Shown here piece by piece: positions 50,301-62,349 of a DNA stretch of 64,000 nucleotides. The notes under the pieces are model-generated. The model was not told where the DNA came from. It saw nothing but the letters and a program-made list of their open reading frames with translations, and did no database searches. Position 1 is the first letter of the stretch, and each line of letters starts with the position of its first letter. A program made the translations under genes and the position numbers. The stretch comes from Hydractinia symbiolongicarpus (Eukaryota; Cnidaria; Hydrozoa; Anthoathecata; Hydractiniidae), in the NCBI RefSeq assembly GCF_029227915.1, contig NC_079875.1, positions 2,542,001 to 2,606,000 on the forward strand, given 5' to 3'.

Positions 50301-53300
50301 CTTCAGCTCGCGCTAACGGCTAGGATTGGTCCCACAGTTAAAAAGTGACTTTTTTGTCTTAATTTTTAAATGAAGCGCTACCACAGCGCCCAGTGTAATC
50401 GCTGAGTTACGGCAAGCATGTCAAATTAAGAAGAATGTTATTTCTTGGAGTCCAATTGTCTCACTTTCACATTTATAAGGTCACAGTCCAAGATCAGTTC
50501 AATTAAGTCCCACAGTCAATCATTTTGCTGTTAAAAGCGATACAACCTAGTAACACCGGAAAGACATAACGAAATACATGTTGGTAAGAATATGTGACTC
50601 AACCGTTGTAACTCAAACGGATTGAAACTGTTAGAAAGTGAATGAAATGTACTTTTTGAAACTGTCTCTATTCCTTCAGCGCGGGATAACGGCCAGGATT
50701 GGTCCCACAGTAAAAAATGACTTACTTATCTAAATTTTTAAATGAAGCGCTGCCATGGCGCCCAGTGTAATCGCTCAGTTCCGGCAATCATGTCAAATTA
50801 AAAAGAATGTTATTTCTTGAAGTCCAATTGTCTCACGTATAACATTTATAAGGTCACAGTCCAAAATCAGTTCTATTTAGTCCCATAGTCAATCGTTTTA
50901 CTGTTAAAAGCGATGCAACCTAGTAATAACAGATAAATATCGCTAAATACATGTTTGTACGAATATGTGACTCAACCGTTGTAGCTCAATTGGATTAATA
51001 CTGTTAGAAAGTCAGTGAAATGTAGTATTTGAAACTCTCTCTATTTCTTCAGCTCGCGCTAACGGCTAGGATTGGTCCCACAGTTAAAAAATGACTTTTT
51101 TGTCTTAATTTTTAAATGAAGCGCTACCACAGCGCCCAGTGTAATCGCTGAGTTACGGCAAACATGTCAAATTAAGAAGAATGTTATTTCTTGGAGTCCA
51201 ATTGTCTCACTTTCACATTTATAAGGTCACAGTCCAAAATCAGTTCAATTAAGTCCCACAGTCAATCATTTTGCTGTTAAAAGCGATACAACCTAGTAAC
51301 ACCGGAAAGACATCACGAAATACATGTTGGTAAGAATATGTGACTATTAATATGAGAAAAATATCGCTAAATACATGTTGGTACGAATATGTGACGCAAC
51401 CGTTGTAACTGAAGCGGATTGATACCGTTAGAAAGTCAATGAAATGTACTTTTTGAAACTGTCTCTATTCCTTCAGCGCGGGATAACTGCTAGGATTGGT
51501 CCCACAGTAAAAAATGACTTACTTATCTAAATTTTTAAATGAAGCGCTGCCATAGCGCCCAGTGTAATTGCTCAGTTCCGGCAATCATGTCAAATTAAGA
51601 AGAATGTTATTTCTTGGAGTCCAATTGTCTCACTTTCACATTTATAAGGTCACAGTCCAAGATCAGTTCAATTAAGTCCCACAGTCAATCATTTTGCTGT
51701 TAAAAGCGATACAACCTAGTAACACCGGAAAGACATAACGAAATACATGTTGGTAAGAATATGTGACTCAACCGTTGTAACTCAAACGGATTGAAACTGT
51801 TAGAAAGTGAATGAAATGTACTTTTTGAAACTGTCTCTATTCCTTCAGCGCGGGATAACGGCCAGGATTGGTCCCACAGTAAAAAATGACTTACTTATCT
51901 AAATTTTTAAATGAAGCGCTGCCATGGCGCCCAGTGTAATCGCTCAGTTCCGGCAATCATGTCAAATTAAAAAGAATGTTATTTCTTGAAGTCCAATTGT
52001 CTCACGTATAACATTTATAAGGTCACAGTCCAAAATCAGTTCTATTTAGTCCCATAGTCAATCGTTTTACTGTTAAAAGCGATGCAACCTAGTAATAACA
52101 GATAAATATCGCTAAATACATGTTTGTACGAATATGTGACTCAACCGTTGTAGCTCAATTGGATTAATACTGTTAGAAAGTCAGTGAAATGTAGTATTTG
52201 AAACTCTCTCTATTTCTTCAGCTCGCGCTAACGGCTAGGATTGGTCCCACAGTTAAAAAGTGACTTTTCTGTCTTAATTTTTAAATGAAGCGCTACCACA
52301 GCGCCCAGTGTAATCGCTGAGTTACGGCAAACATGTCAAATTAAGAAGAATGTTATTTCTTGGAGTCCAATTGTCTCACTTTCACATTTATAAGGTCACA
52401 GTCCAAAATCAGTTCAATTAAGTCCCACAGTCAATCATTTTGCTGTTAAAAGCGATACAACCTAGTAACACCGGAAAGACATCACGAAATACATGTTGGT
52501 AAGAATATGTGACTCAACCATTGTAACTCAAACGGATTGAAACTGTTAGAAAGTGAATGAAATGTACTTTTTGAAACTGTCTCTATTCCTTCAGCGCGGG
52601 ATAACGGCCAGGATTGGTCCCACAGTAAAAAATGACTTACTTATCTAAATTTTTAAATGAAGCGCTGCCATGGCGCCCAGTGTAATCGCTCAGTTCCGGC
52701 AATCATGTCAAATTAAAAAGAATGTTATTTCTTGAAGTCCAATTGTCTCACGTATAACATTTATAAGGTCACAGTCCAAAATCAGTTCTATTTAGTCCCA
52801 TAGTCAATCGTTTTACTGTTAAAAGCGATGCAACCTAGTAATAACAGATAAATATCGCTAAATACATGTTTGTACGAATATGTGACTCAACCGTTGTAGC
52901 TCAATTGGATTAATACTGTTAGAAAGTCAGTGAAATGTAGTTTTTGAAACTGTCTCTACTTCTTCAGCGCGCGATAACGGCTAGGATTGGTCCCGCAGTA
53001 AAGAATGACTTATTTATCTAATTTTTTAAATGAAGCGCTACCACAGCGCCCAGTGTAATCGCTGAGTTCCGGCAATCACGTGAAATTAAGAAGAATATTT
53101 TTTTTTGGAGTCCAATTGTCTCATTTATCACATTTATTAGGTCACTGTCCAAAGTTAGTTCAATTAAGTCCCACAGTCAATCGTGTCATTGTTAAAAGCG
53201 ATGCAGCCTAGTAATACCAGAAAAACATCGCTAAATACATGTTGGTACGAATATGTGACCCAACCGTTGTAACTTAAAGGAACTGACACCGTTAGAAAGT

Positions 53301-53350
53301 CAATGAAATGTACTTTTGGAAACTGTCGCTAATTCTTCAGCGCGAGATAA
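47384..53350 (+). repeat. HOR-C copy 2 (reference copy, 16 monomers, 5,967 bp)
   Basis: Unit starts, numbered p1-p16: 47384, 47756, 48129, 48502, 48875s, 49198, 49571, 49944, 50317, 50690, 51063 (424 bp), 51487, 51859, 52232, 52605, 52978. p2 to p15 repeat copy 1 at -12,159. p1 begins again at 53351. This is the most complete version of the unit: later copies can be derived from it by one five-monomer deletion and by gain or loss of X-Y dimers. p5 contains the last short monomer of the window. Confidence 0.9.
51063..51486 (+). repeat. Long monomer (424 bp), copy 2
   Basis: Carries the same GTGACTATTAATATGAG junction (at 51340) as 39181, exactly 12,159 bp to the right, with the same 51-bp internal duplication. 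It differs by a single visible base in the second half (GTGACGCAACC here, GTGACACAACC at 39231). Confidence 0.92.
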
Positions 53351-55587
53351 CGGTTAGGATTGGTCCCACAGTAAAAAATGACTTATTAATCAAAATTTTT
53401 AAATGAAGCACTACCACAGCGTCCAGTGTAATCGCTGAGTTCCGGCAATCAGGTCAAATTAAGAAGAATGTTTTTTTTGGAGTCCAATTTTCTCATTTAT
53501 CACATTTATCAGGTCACAGTCCAAAGTTAGTTCAATTAAGTCCCACAGTCAATCGTTTCATTGTTAAAAGCGATGCAACCTAGTAATACCAGAAAAATAT
53601 CGCTAAATACATGTTGGTACGAATATGTGACCCAACCATTGAAACTCAAACGGACTTACACCGTTAGAAAATCAATGAAATGTAGTTTTTGAAACTGTCG
53701 CTATTCCTTCAGCGCGCGATAACGGATAGGATTGGTCCCACGGTAAAGAATGACTTATTTATCTGAATTTTTAAATGAAGCGCTGCCACAGCGCCCAGTG
53801 TAATCGCTGAGTTCCGGCAATCATGTCAAATTAAGATGAATGTTTTTTCTTGGAATTCAATTGTCTCATTTATCACATGTATCAGGTCACAGTCCAAAGT
53901 TAGTTCAATTAAGTCCCACATTCAATCGTTTCACTGTTAAAAGCGATGCAACCTAGTAATAACAGATAAATATCGCTAAATACATGTTGGTAAGAATATG
54001 TGACTCAACCGTTGTAACTCAAACGGATTGAAACTGTTAGAAAGTGAATGAAATGTACTTTTTGAAACTGTCTCTATTCCTTCAGCGCGGGATAACGGCT
54101 AGGATTGGTCCCACAGTAAAAAATGACTTACTTATCTAAATTTGTAAATGAAGCGCTGCCATAGCGCCCAGTGTAATCGCTCAGTTCCGGCAATCATGTC
54201 AAATTAAAAAGAATGTTATTTCTTGAAGTCCAATTGTTTTACGTATAACATTTATAAGGTCACAGTCCAAAATCAGTTCTATTTAGTCCCATAGTCAATC
54301 GTTTCACTGTTAAAAGCGATGCAACCTATTAATATGACAAAAATATCGCTAAATACATGTTGGTACGAATATGTGACGCAACCGTTCTAACTGAAGCGGA
54401 TTGATACCGTTATAGAGTCAATGAAATGTGTTTTTTGAAACTGTCGCTATTTCTTCAGCGCGCGATAACGGCTAGGATTGGTTCCACGGTAAAGAATGAC
54501 TTACTTTTCAAAATTTTAAAATGAAGCGCTACCACAGCGCCCGGTGTAATCGCTGAGTTCCGGCAATCACGTCAAATTAAGAAGAATGTTATTTCTTGGA
54601 GTCCAATTGTCTCATTTATCACATTTATCAGGTCACAGTCCAAAGTTAGTTCAATTAAGTCCCACAGCCAATCGTTTTACTGTTAAAAGCGATGCAACGT
54701 ATTAATATGAAACAAATATCGCTAAATACATGTTGGTACGAATATGTGACCCAACCGTTGTAACTCAAACGGACTGACATCAATTGAAAGTCAGTGAAAT
54801 GTAGTATTTGAAACTCTCTCTATTTCTTCAGCTCGCGCTAACGGCTAGGATTTGTCCCACAGTTAAAAATGACTTATTAATCAAAATTTTTAAATGAAGC
54901 GCTGCCACAGCGCCTAGTGTAATCGCTGAGTTCCGGCAATCATGTCAAATTAAGATGAATGTTTTTTCTTGAAGTCCAATTGTCTCACGTATAACATTTA
55001 TAAGGTCACAGTCCAAAATCAGTTCTATTTAGTCCCATAGTCAATCGTTTTACTGTTAAAAGCGATGCAACCTAGTAATAACAGATAAATATCGCTAAAT
55101 ACATGTTTGTACGAATATGTGACTCAACCGGTGTAGCTCAATTGGATTAATACTGTTAGAAAGTCAGTGAAATGTAGTATTTGAAACTCTCTCTATTTCT
55201 TCAGCTCGCGCTAACGGCTAGGATTGGTCCCACAGTTAAAAAGTGACTTTTTTGTCTTAATTTTTAAATGAAGCGCTACCACAGCGCCCAGTGTAATCGC
55301 TGAGTTACGGTAAACATGTCAAATTAAGAAAAATGTTATTTCTTGGAGTCCAATTGTCTCACTTTCACATTTATAAGGTCACAGTCCAAAATCAGTTCAA
55401 TTAAGTCCCACAGTCAATCATTTTGCTGTTAAAAGCGATACAACCTAGTAACACCGGAAAGACATCACGAAATACATGTTGGTAAGAATATGTGACCCAA
55501 CCGTTGTAACTTAAACGAACTGACACTGTTAGAAAGTCAATGAAATGTACTTTTGGAAACTGTCGCTAATTCTTCAGCGCGAGATAA
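53351..55587 (+). repeat. HOR-C copy 3 (6 monomers, 2,237 bp, two internal fusions)
   Basis: Unit starts 53351, 53723, 54096, 54469, 54842, 55215. It follows copy 2 at +5,967 until about 54970, where GATGAATGTTTTTTCTTG is fused to AAGTCCAATTGTCTCACG. That is a jump from p5 to the equivalent of 50819 and removes 1,816 bp (five monomers including the short one). A second jump near 55490 joins a GTAAG-type Y monomer to the end of p16 (GTGACCCAACCGTTGTAACTT), closing the unit. Both joins preserve monomer register. Confidence 0.9.
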
Positions 55588-58500
55588 CGGTTAGGATTGG
55601 TCCCACAGTAAAAAATGACTTATTAATCAAAATTTTTAAATGAAGCACTACCACAGCGTCCAGTGTAATCGCTGAGTTCCGGCAATCAGGTCAAATTAAG
55701 AAGAATGTTTTTTTTGGAGTCCAATTTTCTCATTTATCACATTTATCAGGTCACAGTCCAAAGTTAGTTCAATTAAGTCCCACAGTCAATCGTTTCATTG
55801 TTAAAAGCGATGCAACCTAGTAATACCAGAAAAATATCGCTAAATACATGTTGGTACGAATATGTGACCCAACCATTGAAACTCAAACGGACTTACACCG
55901 TTAGAAAATCAATGAAATGTAGTTTTTGAAACTGTCGCTATTCCTTCAGCGCGCGATAACGGATAGGATTGGTCCCACGGTAAAGAATGACTTATTTATC
56001 TGAATTTTTAAATGAAGCGCTGCCACAGCGCCCAGTGTAATCGCTGAGTTCCGGCAATCATGTCAAATTAAGATGAATGTTTTTTCTTGGAATTCAATTG
56101 TCTCGATTATCACATGTATCAGGTCACAGTCCAAAGTTAGTTCAATTAAGTCCCACATTCAATCGTTTCACTGTTAAAAGCGATGCAACCTAGTAATGAC
56201 AGATAAATATCGCTAAATACATGTTGGTAAGAATATGTGACTCAACCGTTGTAACTCAAACGGATTGAAACTGTTAGAAAGTGAATGAAATGTACTTTTT
56301 GAAACTGTCTCTATTCCTTCAGCGCGGGATAACGGCTAGGATTGGTCCCACAGTAAAAAATGACTTACTTATCTAAATTTGTAAATGAAGCGCTGCCATA
56401 GCGCCCAGTGTAATCGCTCAGTTCCGGCAATCATGTCAAATTAAAAAGAATGTTATTTCTTGAAGTCCAATTGTTTTACGTATAACATTTATAAGGTCAC
56501 AGTCCAAAATCAGTTCTATTTAGTCCCATAGTCAATCGTTTCACTGTTAAAAGCGATGCAACCTATTAATATGACAAAAATATCGCTAAATACATGTTGG
56601 TACGAATATGTGACGCAACCGTTGTAACTGAAGCGGATTGATACCGTTATAGAGTCAATGAAATGTGTTTTTTGAAACTGTCGCTATTTCTTCAGCGCGC
56701 GATAACGGCTAGGATTGGTTCCACGGTAAAGAATGACTTACTTTTCAAAATTTTTAAATGAAGCGCTACCACAGCGCCCGGTGTAATCGCTGAGTTCCGG
56801 CAATCACGTCAAATTAAGAAGAATGTTATTTCTTGGAGTCCAATTGTCTCATTTATCACATTTATCAGGTCACAGTCCAAAGTTAGTTCAATTAAGTCCC
56901 ACAGCCAATCGTTTTACTGTTAAAAGCGATGCAACGTATTAATATGAAACAAATATCGCTAAATACATGTTGGTACGAATATGTGACCCAACCGTTGTAA
57001 CTCAAACGGACTGACATCAATTGAACGTCAGTGAAATGTAGTATTTGAAACTCTCTCTATTTCTTCAGCTCGCGCTAACGGCTAGGATTTGTCCCACAGT
57101 TAAAAATGACTTATTAATCAAAATTTTTAAATGAAGCGCTGCCACAGCGCCTAGTGTAATCGCTGAGTTCCGGCAATCATGTCAAATTAAGATGAATGTT
57201 TTTTCTTGAAGTCCAATTGTCTCACGTATAACATTTATAAGGTCACAGTCCAAAATCAGTTCTATTTAGTCCCATAGTCAATCGTTTTACTGTTAAAAGC
57301 GATGCAACCTAGTAATAACAGATAAATATCGCTAAATACATGTTTGTACGAATATGTGACTCAACCGTTGTAGCTCAATTGGATTAATACTGTTAGAAAG
57401 TCAGTGAAATGTAGTATTTGAAACTCTCTCTATTTCTTCAGCTCGCGCTAACGGCTAGGATTGGTCCCACAGTTAAAAAGTGACTTTTTTGTCTTAATTT
57501 TTAAATGAAGCGCTACCACAGCGCCCAGTGTAATCGCTGAGTTACGGCAAACATGTCAAATTAAGAAAAATGTTATTTCTTGGAGTCCAATTGTCTCACT
57601 TTCACATTTATAAGGTCACAGTCCAAAATCAGTTCAATTAAGTCCCACAGTCAATCATTTTGCTGTTAAAAGCGATACAACCTAGTAACACCGGAAAGAC
57701 ATCACGAAATACATGTTGGTAAGAATATGTGACGCAACCGTTGTAACTCAAACGGATTGAAACTGTTAGAAAGTGAATGAAATGTACTTTTTGAAACTGT
57801 CTCTATTCCTTCAGCGCGGGATAACGGCCAGGATTGGTCCCACAGTAAAAAATGACTTACTTATCTAAATTTTTAAATGAAGCGCTGCCATGGCGCCCAG
57901 TGTAATCGCTCAGTTCCGGCAATCATGTCAAATTAAAAAGAATGTTATTTCTTGAAGTCCAATTGTCTCACGTATAACATTTATAAGGTCACAGTCCAAA
58001 ATCAGTTCTATTTAGTCCCATAGTCAATCGTTTTACTGTTAAAAGCGATGCAACCTAGTAATAACAGATAAATATCGCTAAATACATGTTTGTACGAATA
58101 TGTGACTCAACCGTTGTAGCTCAATTGGATTAATACTGTTAGAAAGTCAGTGAAATGTAGTATTTGAAACTCTCTCTATTTCTTCAGCTCGCGCTAACGG
58201 CTAGGATTGGTCCCACAGTTAAAAAGTGACTTCTTTGTCTTAATTTTTAAATGAAGCGCTACCACAGCGCCCAGTGTAATCGCTGAGTTACGGCAAACAT
58301 GTCAAATTAAGAAGAATGTTATTTCTTGGAGTCCAATTGTCTCACTTTCACATTTATAAGGTCACAGTCCAAAATCAGTTCAATTAAGTCCCACAGTCAA
58401 TCATTTTGCTGTTAAAAGCGATACAACCTAGTAACACCGGAAAGACATCACGAAATACATGTTGGTAAGAATATGTGACTATTAATATGAGAAAAATATC

Positions 58501-60485
58501 GCTAAATACATGTTGGTACGAATATGTGACGCAACCGTTGTAACTGAAGCGGATTGATACCGTTAGAAAGTCAATGAAATGTACTTTTTGAAACTGTCTC
58601 TATTCCTTCAGCGCGGGATAACTGCTAGGATTGGTCCCACAGTAAAAAATGACTTACTTATCTAAATTTTTAAATGAAGCGCTGCCATAGCGCCCAGTGT
58701 AATTGCTCAGTTCCGGCAATCATGTCAAATTAAGAAGAATGTTATTTCTTGGAGTCCAATTGTCTCACTTTCACATTTATAAGGTCACAGTCCAAGATCA
58801 GTTCAATTAAGTCCCACAGTCAATCATTTTGCTGTTAAAAGCGATACAACCTAGTAACACCGGAAAGACATAACGAAATACATGTTGGTAAGAATATGTG
58901 ACTCAACCGTTGTAACTCAAACGGATTGAAACTGTTAGAAAGTGAATGAAATGTACTTTTTGAAACTGTCTCTATTCCTTCAGCGCGGGATAACGGCCAG
59001 GATTGGTCCCACAGTAAAAAATGACTTACTTATCTAAATTTTTAAATGAAGCGCTGCCATGGCGCCCAGTGTAATCGCTCAGTTCCGGCAATCATGTCAA
59101 ATTAAAAAGAATGTTATTTCTTGAAGTCCAATTGTCTCACGTATAACATTTATAAGGTCACAGTCCAATATCAGTTCTATTTAGTCCCATAGTCAATCGT
59201 TTTACTGTTAAAAGCGATGCAACCTAGTAATAACAGATAAATATCGCTAAATACATGTTTGTACGAATATGTGACTCAACCGTTGTAGCTCAATTGGATT
59301 AATACTGTTAGAAAGTCAGTGAAATGTAGTATTTGAAACTCTCTCTATTTCTTCAGCTCGCGCTAACGGCTAGGATTGGTCCCACAGTTAAAAAGTGACT
59401 TTTTTGTCTTAATCTTTAAATGAAGCGCTACCACAGCGCCCAGTGTAATCGCTGAGTTACGGCAAACATGTCAAATTAAGAAGAATGTTATTTCTTGGAG
59501 TCCAATTGTCTCACTTTCACATTTATAAGGTCACAGTCCAAAATCAGTTCAATTAAGTCCCACAGTCAATCATTTTGCTGTTAAAAGCGATACAACCTAG
59601 TAACACCGGAAAGACATCACGAAATACATGTTGGTAAGAATATGTGACTCAACCGTTGTAACTCAAACGGATTGAAACTGTTAGAAAGTGAATGAAATGT
59701 ACTTTTTGAAACTGTCTCTATTCCTTCAGCGCGGGATAACGGCCAGGATTGGTCCCACAGTAAAAAATGACTTACTTATCTAAATTTTTAAATGAAGCGC
59801 TGCCATGGCGCCCAGTGTAATCGCTCAGTTCCGGCAATCATGTCAAATTAAAAAGAATGTTATTTCTTGAAGTCCAATTGTCTCACGTATAACATTTATA
59901 AGGTCACAGTCCAAAATCAGTTCTATTTAGTCCCATAGTCAATCGTTTTACTGTTAAAAGCGATGCAACCTAGTAATAACAGATAAATATCGCTAAATAC
60001 ATGTTTGTACGAATATGTGACTCAACCGTTGTAGCTCAATTGGATTAATACTGTTAGAAAGTCAGTGAAATGTAGTTTTTGAAACTGTCTCTACTTCTTC
60101 AGCACGCGATAACGGCTAGGATTGGTCCCGCAGTAAAGAATGACTTATTTATCTAATTTTTTAAATGAAGCGCTACCACAGCGCCCAGTGTAATCGCTGA
60201 GTTCCGGCAATCACGTGAAATTAAGAAGAATATTTTTTTTTGGAGTCCAATTGTCTCATTTATCACATTTATCAGGTCACTGTCCAAAGTTAGTTCAATT
60301 AAGTCCCACAGTCAATCGTGTCATTGTTAAAAGCGATGCAGCCTAGTAATACCAGAAAAACATCGCTAAATACATGTTGGTACGAATATGTGACCCAACC
60401 GTTGTAACTTAAACGAACTGACACTGTTAGAAAGTCAATGAAATGTACTTTTGGAAACTGTCGCTAATTCTTCAGCGCGAGATAA
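55588..60485 (+). repeat. HOR-C copy 4 (13 monomers, 4,898 bp)
   Basis: Unit starts 55588, 55960, 56333, 56706, 57079, 57452, 57825, 58198 (424 bp), 58622, 58994, 59367, 59740, 60113. The five-monomer fusion is present at 57207, exactly 2,237 bp after the one in copy 3. Relative to the 16-monomer copy it lacks five units and has two more (one extra Y-X dimer): 16-5+2 = 13. The copy retains the 424-bp monomer. Private changes include CTCGATTATCAC at 56102 and TAATGACAG at about 56197. Confidence 0.9.
58198..58621 (+). repeat. Long monomer (424 bp), copy 3
   Basis: Third occurrence of the GTGACTATTAATATGAG junction (at 58475), 7,135 bp after the second. That distance equals the spacing of HOR-C copies 2 and 4 as measured from other markers (53468 to 60603). 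It confirms that this unit is a fixed member of HOR-C. Confidence 0.92.
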
Positions 60486-62349
60486 CGGTTAGGATTGGTC
60501 CCACAGTAAAAAATGACTTATTAATCAAAATTTTTAAATGAAGTACTACCACAGCGTCCAGTGTAATCGCTGAGTTCCGGCAATCAGGTCAAATTAAGAA
60601 GAATGTTTTTTTTGGAGTCAAATTTTCTCATTTATCACATTTATCAGGTCACAGTCCAAAGTTAGTTCAATTAAGTCCCACAGTCAATCGTTTCATTGTT
60701 AAAAGCGATGCAACCTAGTAATACCAGAAAAATATCGCTAAATACATGTTGGTACGAATATGTGACCCAACCATTGAAACTCAAACGGACTTACACCGTT
60801 AGAAAATCAATGAAATGTAGTTTTTGAAACTGTCGCTATTCCTTCAGCGCGCGATAACGGATAGGATTGGTCCCACGGTAAAGAATGACTTATTTATCTG
60901 AATTTTTAAATGAAGCGCTGCCACAGCGCCCAGTGTAATCGCTGAGTTCCGGCAATCATGTCAAATTAAGATGAATGTTTTTTCTTGGAATTCAATTGTC
61001 TCATTTATCACATGTATCAGGTCACAGTCCAAAGTTAGTTCAATTAAGTCCCACATTCAATCGTTTCACTGTTAAAAGCGATGCAACCTAGTAATAACAG
61101 ATAAATATCGCTAAATACATGTTGGTAAGAATATGTGACTCAACCGTTGTAACTCAAACGGATTGAAACTGTTAGAAAGTGAATGAAATGTACTTTTTGA
61201 AACTGTCTCTATTCCTTCAGCGCGGGATAACGGCTAGGATTGGTCCCACAGTAAAAAATGACTTACTTATCTAAATTTGTAAATGAAGCGCTGCCATAGC
61301 GCCCAGTGTAATCGCTCAGTTCCGGCAATCATGTCAAATTAAAAAGAATGTTATTTCTTGAAGTCCAATTGTTTTACGTATAACATTTATAAGGTCACAG
61401 TCCAAAATCAGTTCTATTTAGTCCCATAGTCAATCGTTTCACTGTTAAAAGCGATGCAACCTATTAATATGACAAAAATATCGCTAAATACATGTTGGTA
61501 CGAATATGTGACGCAACCGTTGTAACTGAAGCGGATTGATACCGTTATAGAGTCAATGAAATGTGTTTTTTGAAACTGTCGCTATTTCTTCAGCGCGCGA
61601 TAACGGCTAGGATTGGTTCCACGGTAAAGAATGACTTACTTTTCAAAATTTTTAAATGAAGCGCTACCACAGCGCCCGGTGTAATCGCTGAGTTCCGGCA
61701 ATCACGTCAAATTAAGAAGAATGTTATTTCTTGGAGTCCAATTGTCTCATTTATCACATTTATCAGGTCACAGTCCAAAGTTAGTTCAATTAAGTCCCAC
61801 AGCCAATCGTTTTACTGTTAAAAGCGATGCAACGTATTAATATGAAACAAATATCGCTAAATACATGTTGGTACGAATATGTGACCCAACCGTTGTAACT
61901 CAAACGGACTGACATCAATTGAAAGTCAGTGAAATGTAGTATTTGAAACTCTCTCTATTTCTTCAGCTCGCGCTAACGGCTAGGATTTGTCCCACAGTTA
62001 AAAATGACTTATTAATCAAAATTTTTAAATGAAGCGCTGCCACAGCGCCTAGTGTAATCGCTGAGTTCCGGCAATCATGTCAAATTAAGATGAATGTTTT
62101 TTCTTGAAGTCCAATTGTCTCACGTATAACATTTATAAGGTCACAGTCCAAAATCAGTTCTATTTAGTCCCATAGTCAATCGTTTTACTGTTAAAAGCGA
62201 TGCAACCTAGTAATAACAGATAAATATCGCTAAATACATGTTTGTACGAATATGTGACTCAACCGTTGTAGCTCAATTGGATTAATACTGTTAGAAAGTC
62301 AGTGAAATGTAGTATTTGAAACTCTCTCTATTTCTTCAGCTCGCGCTAA

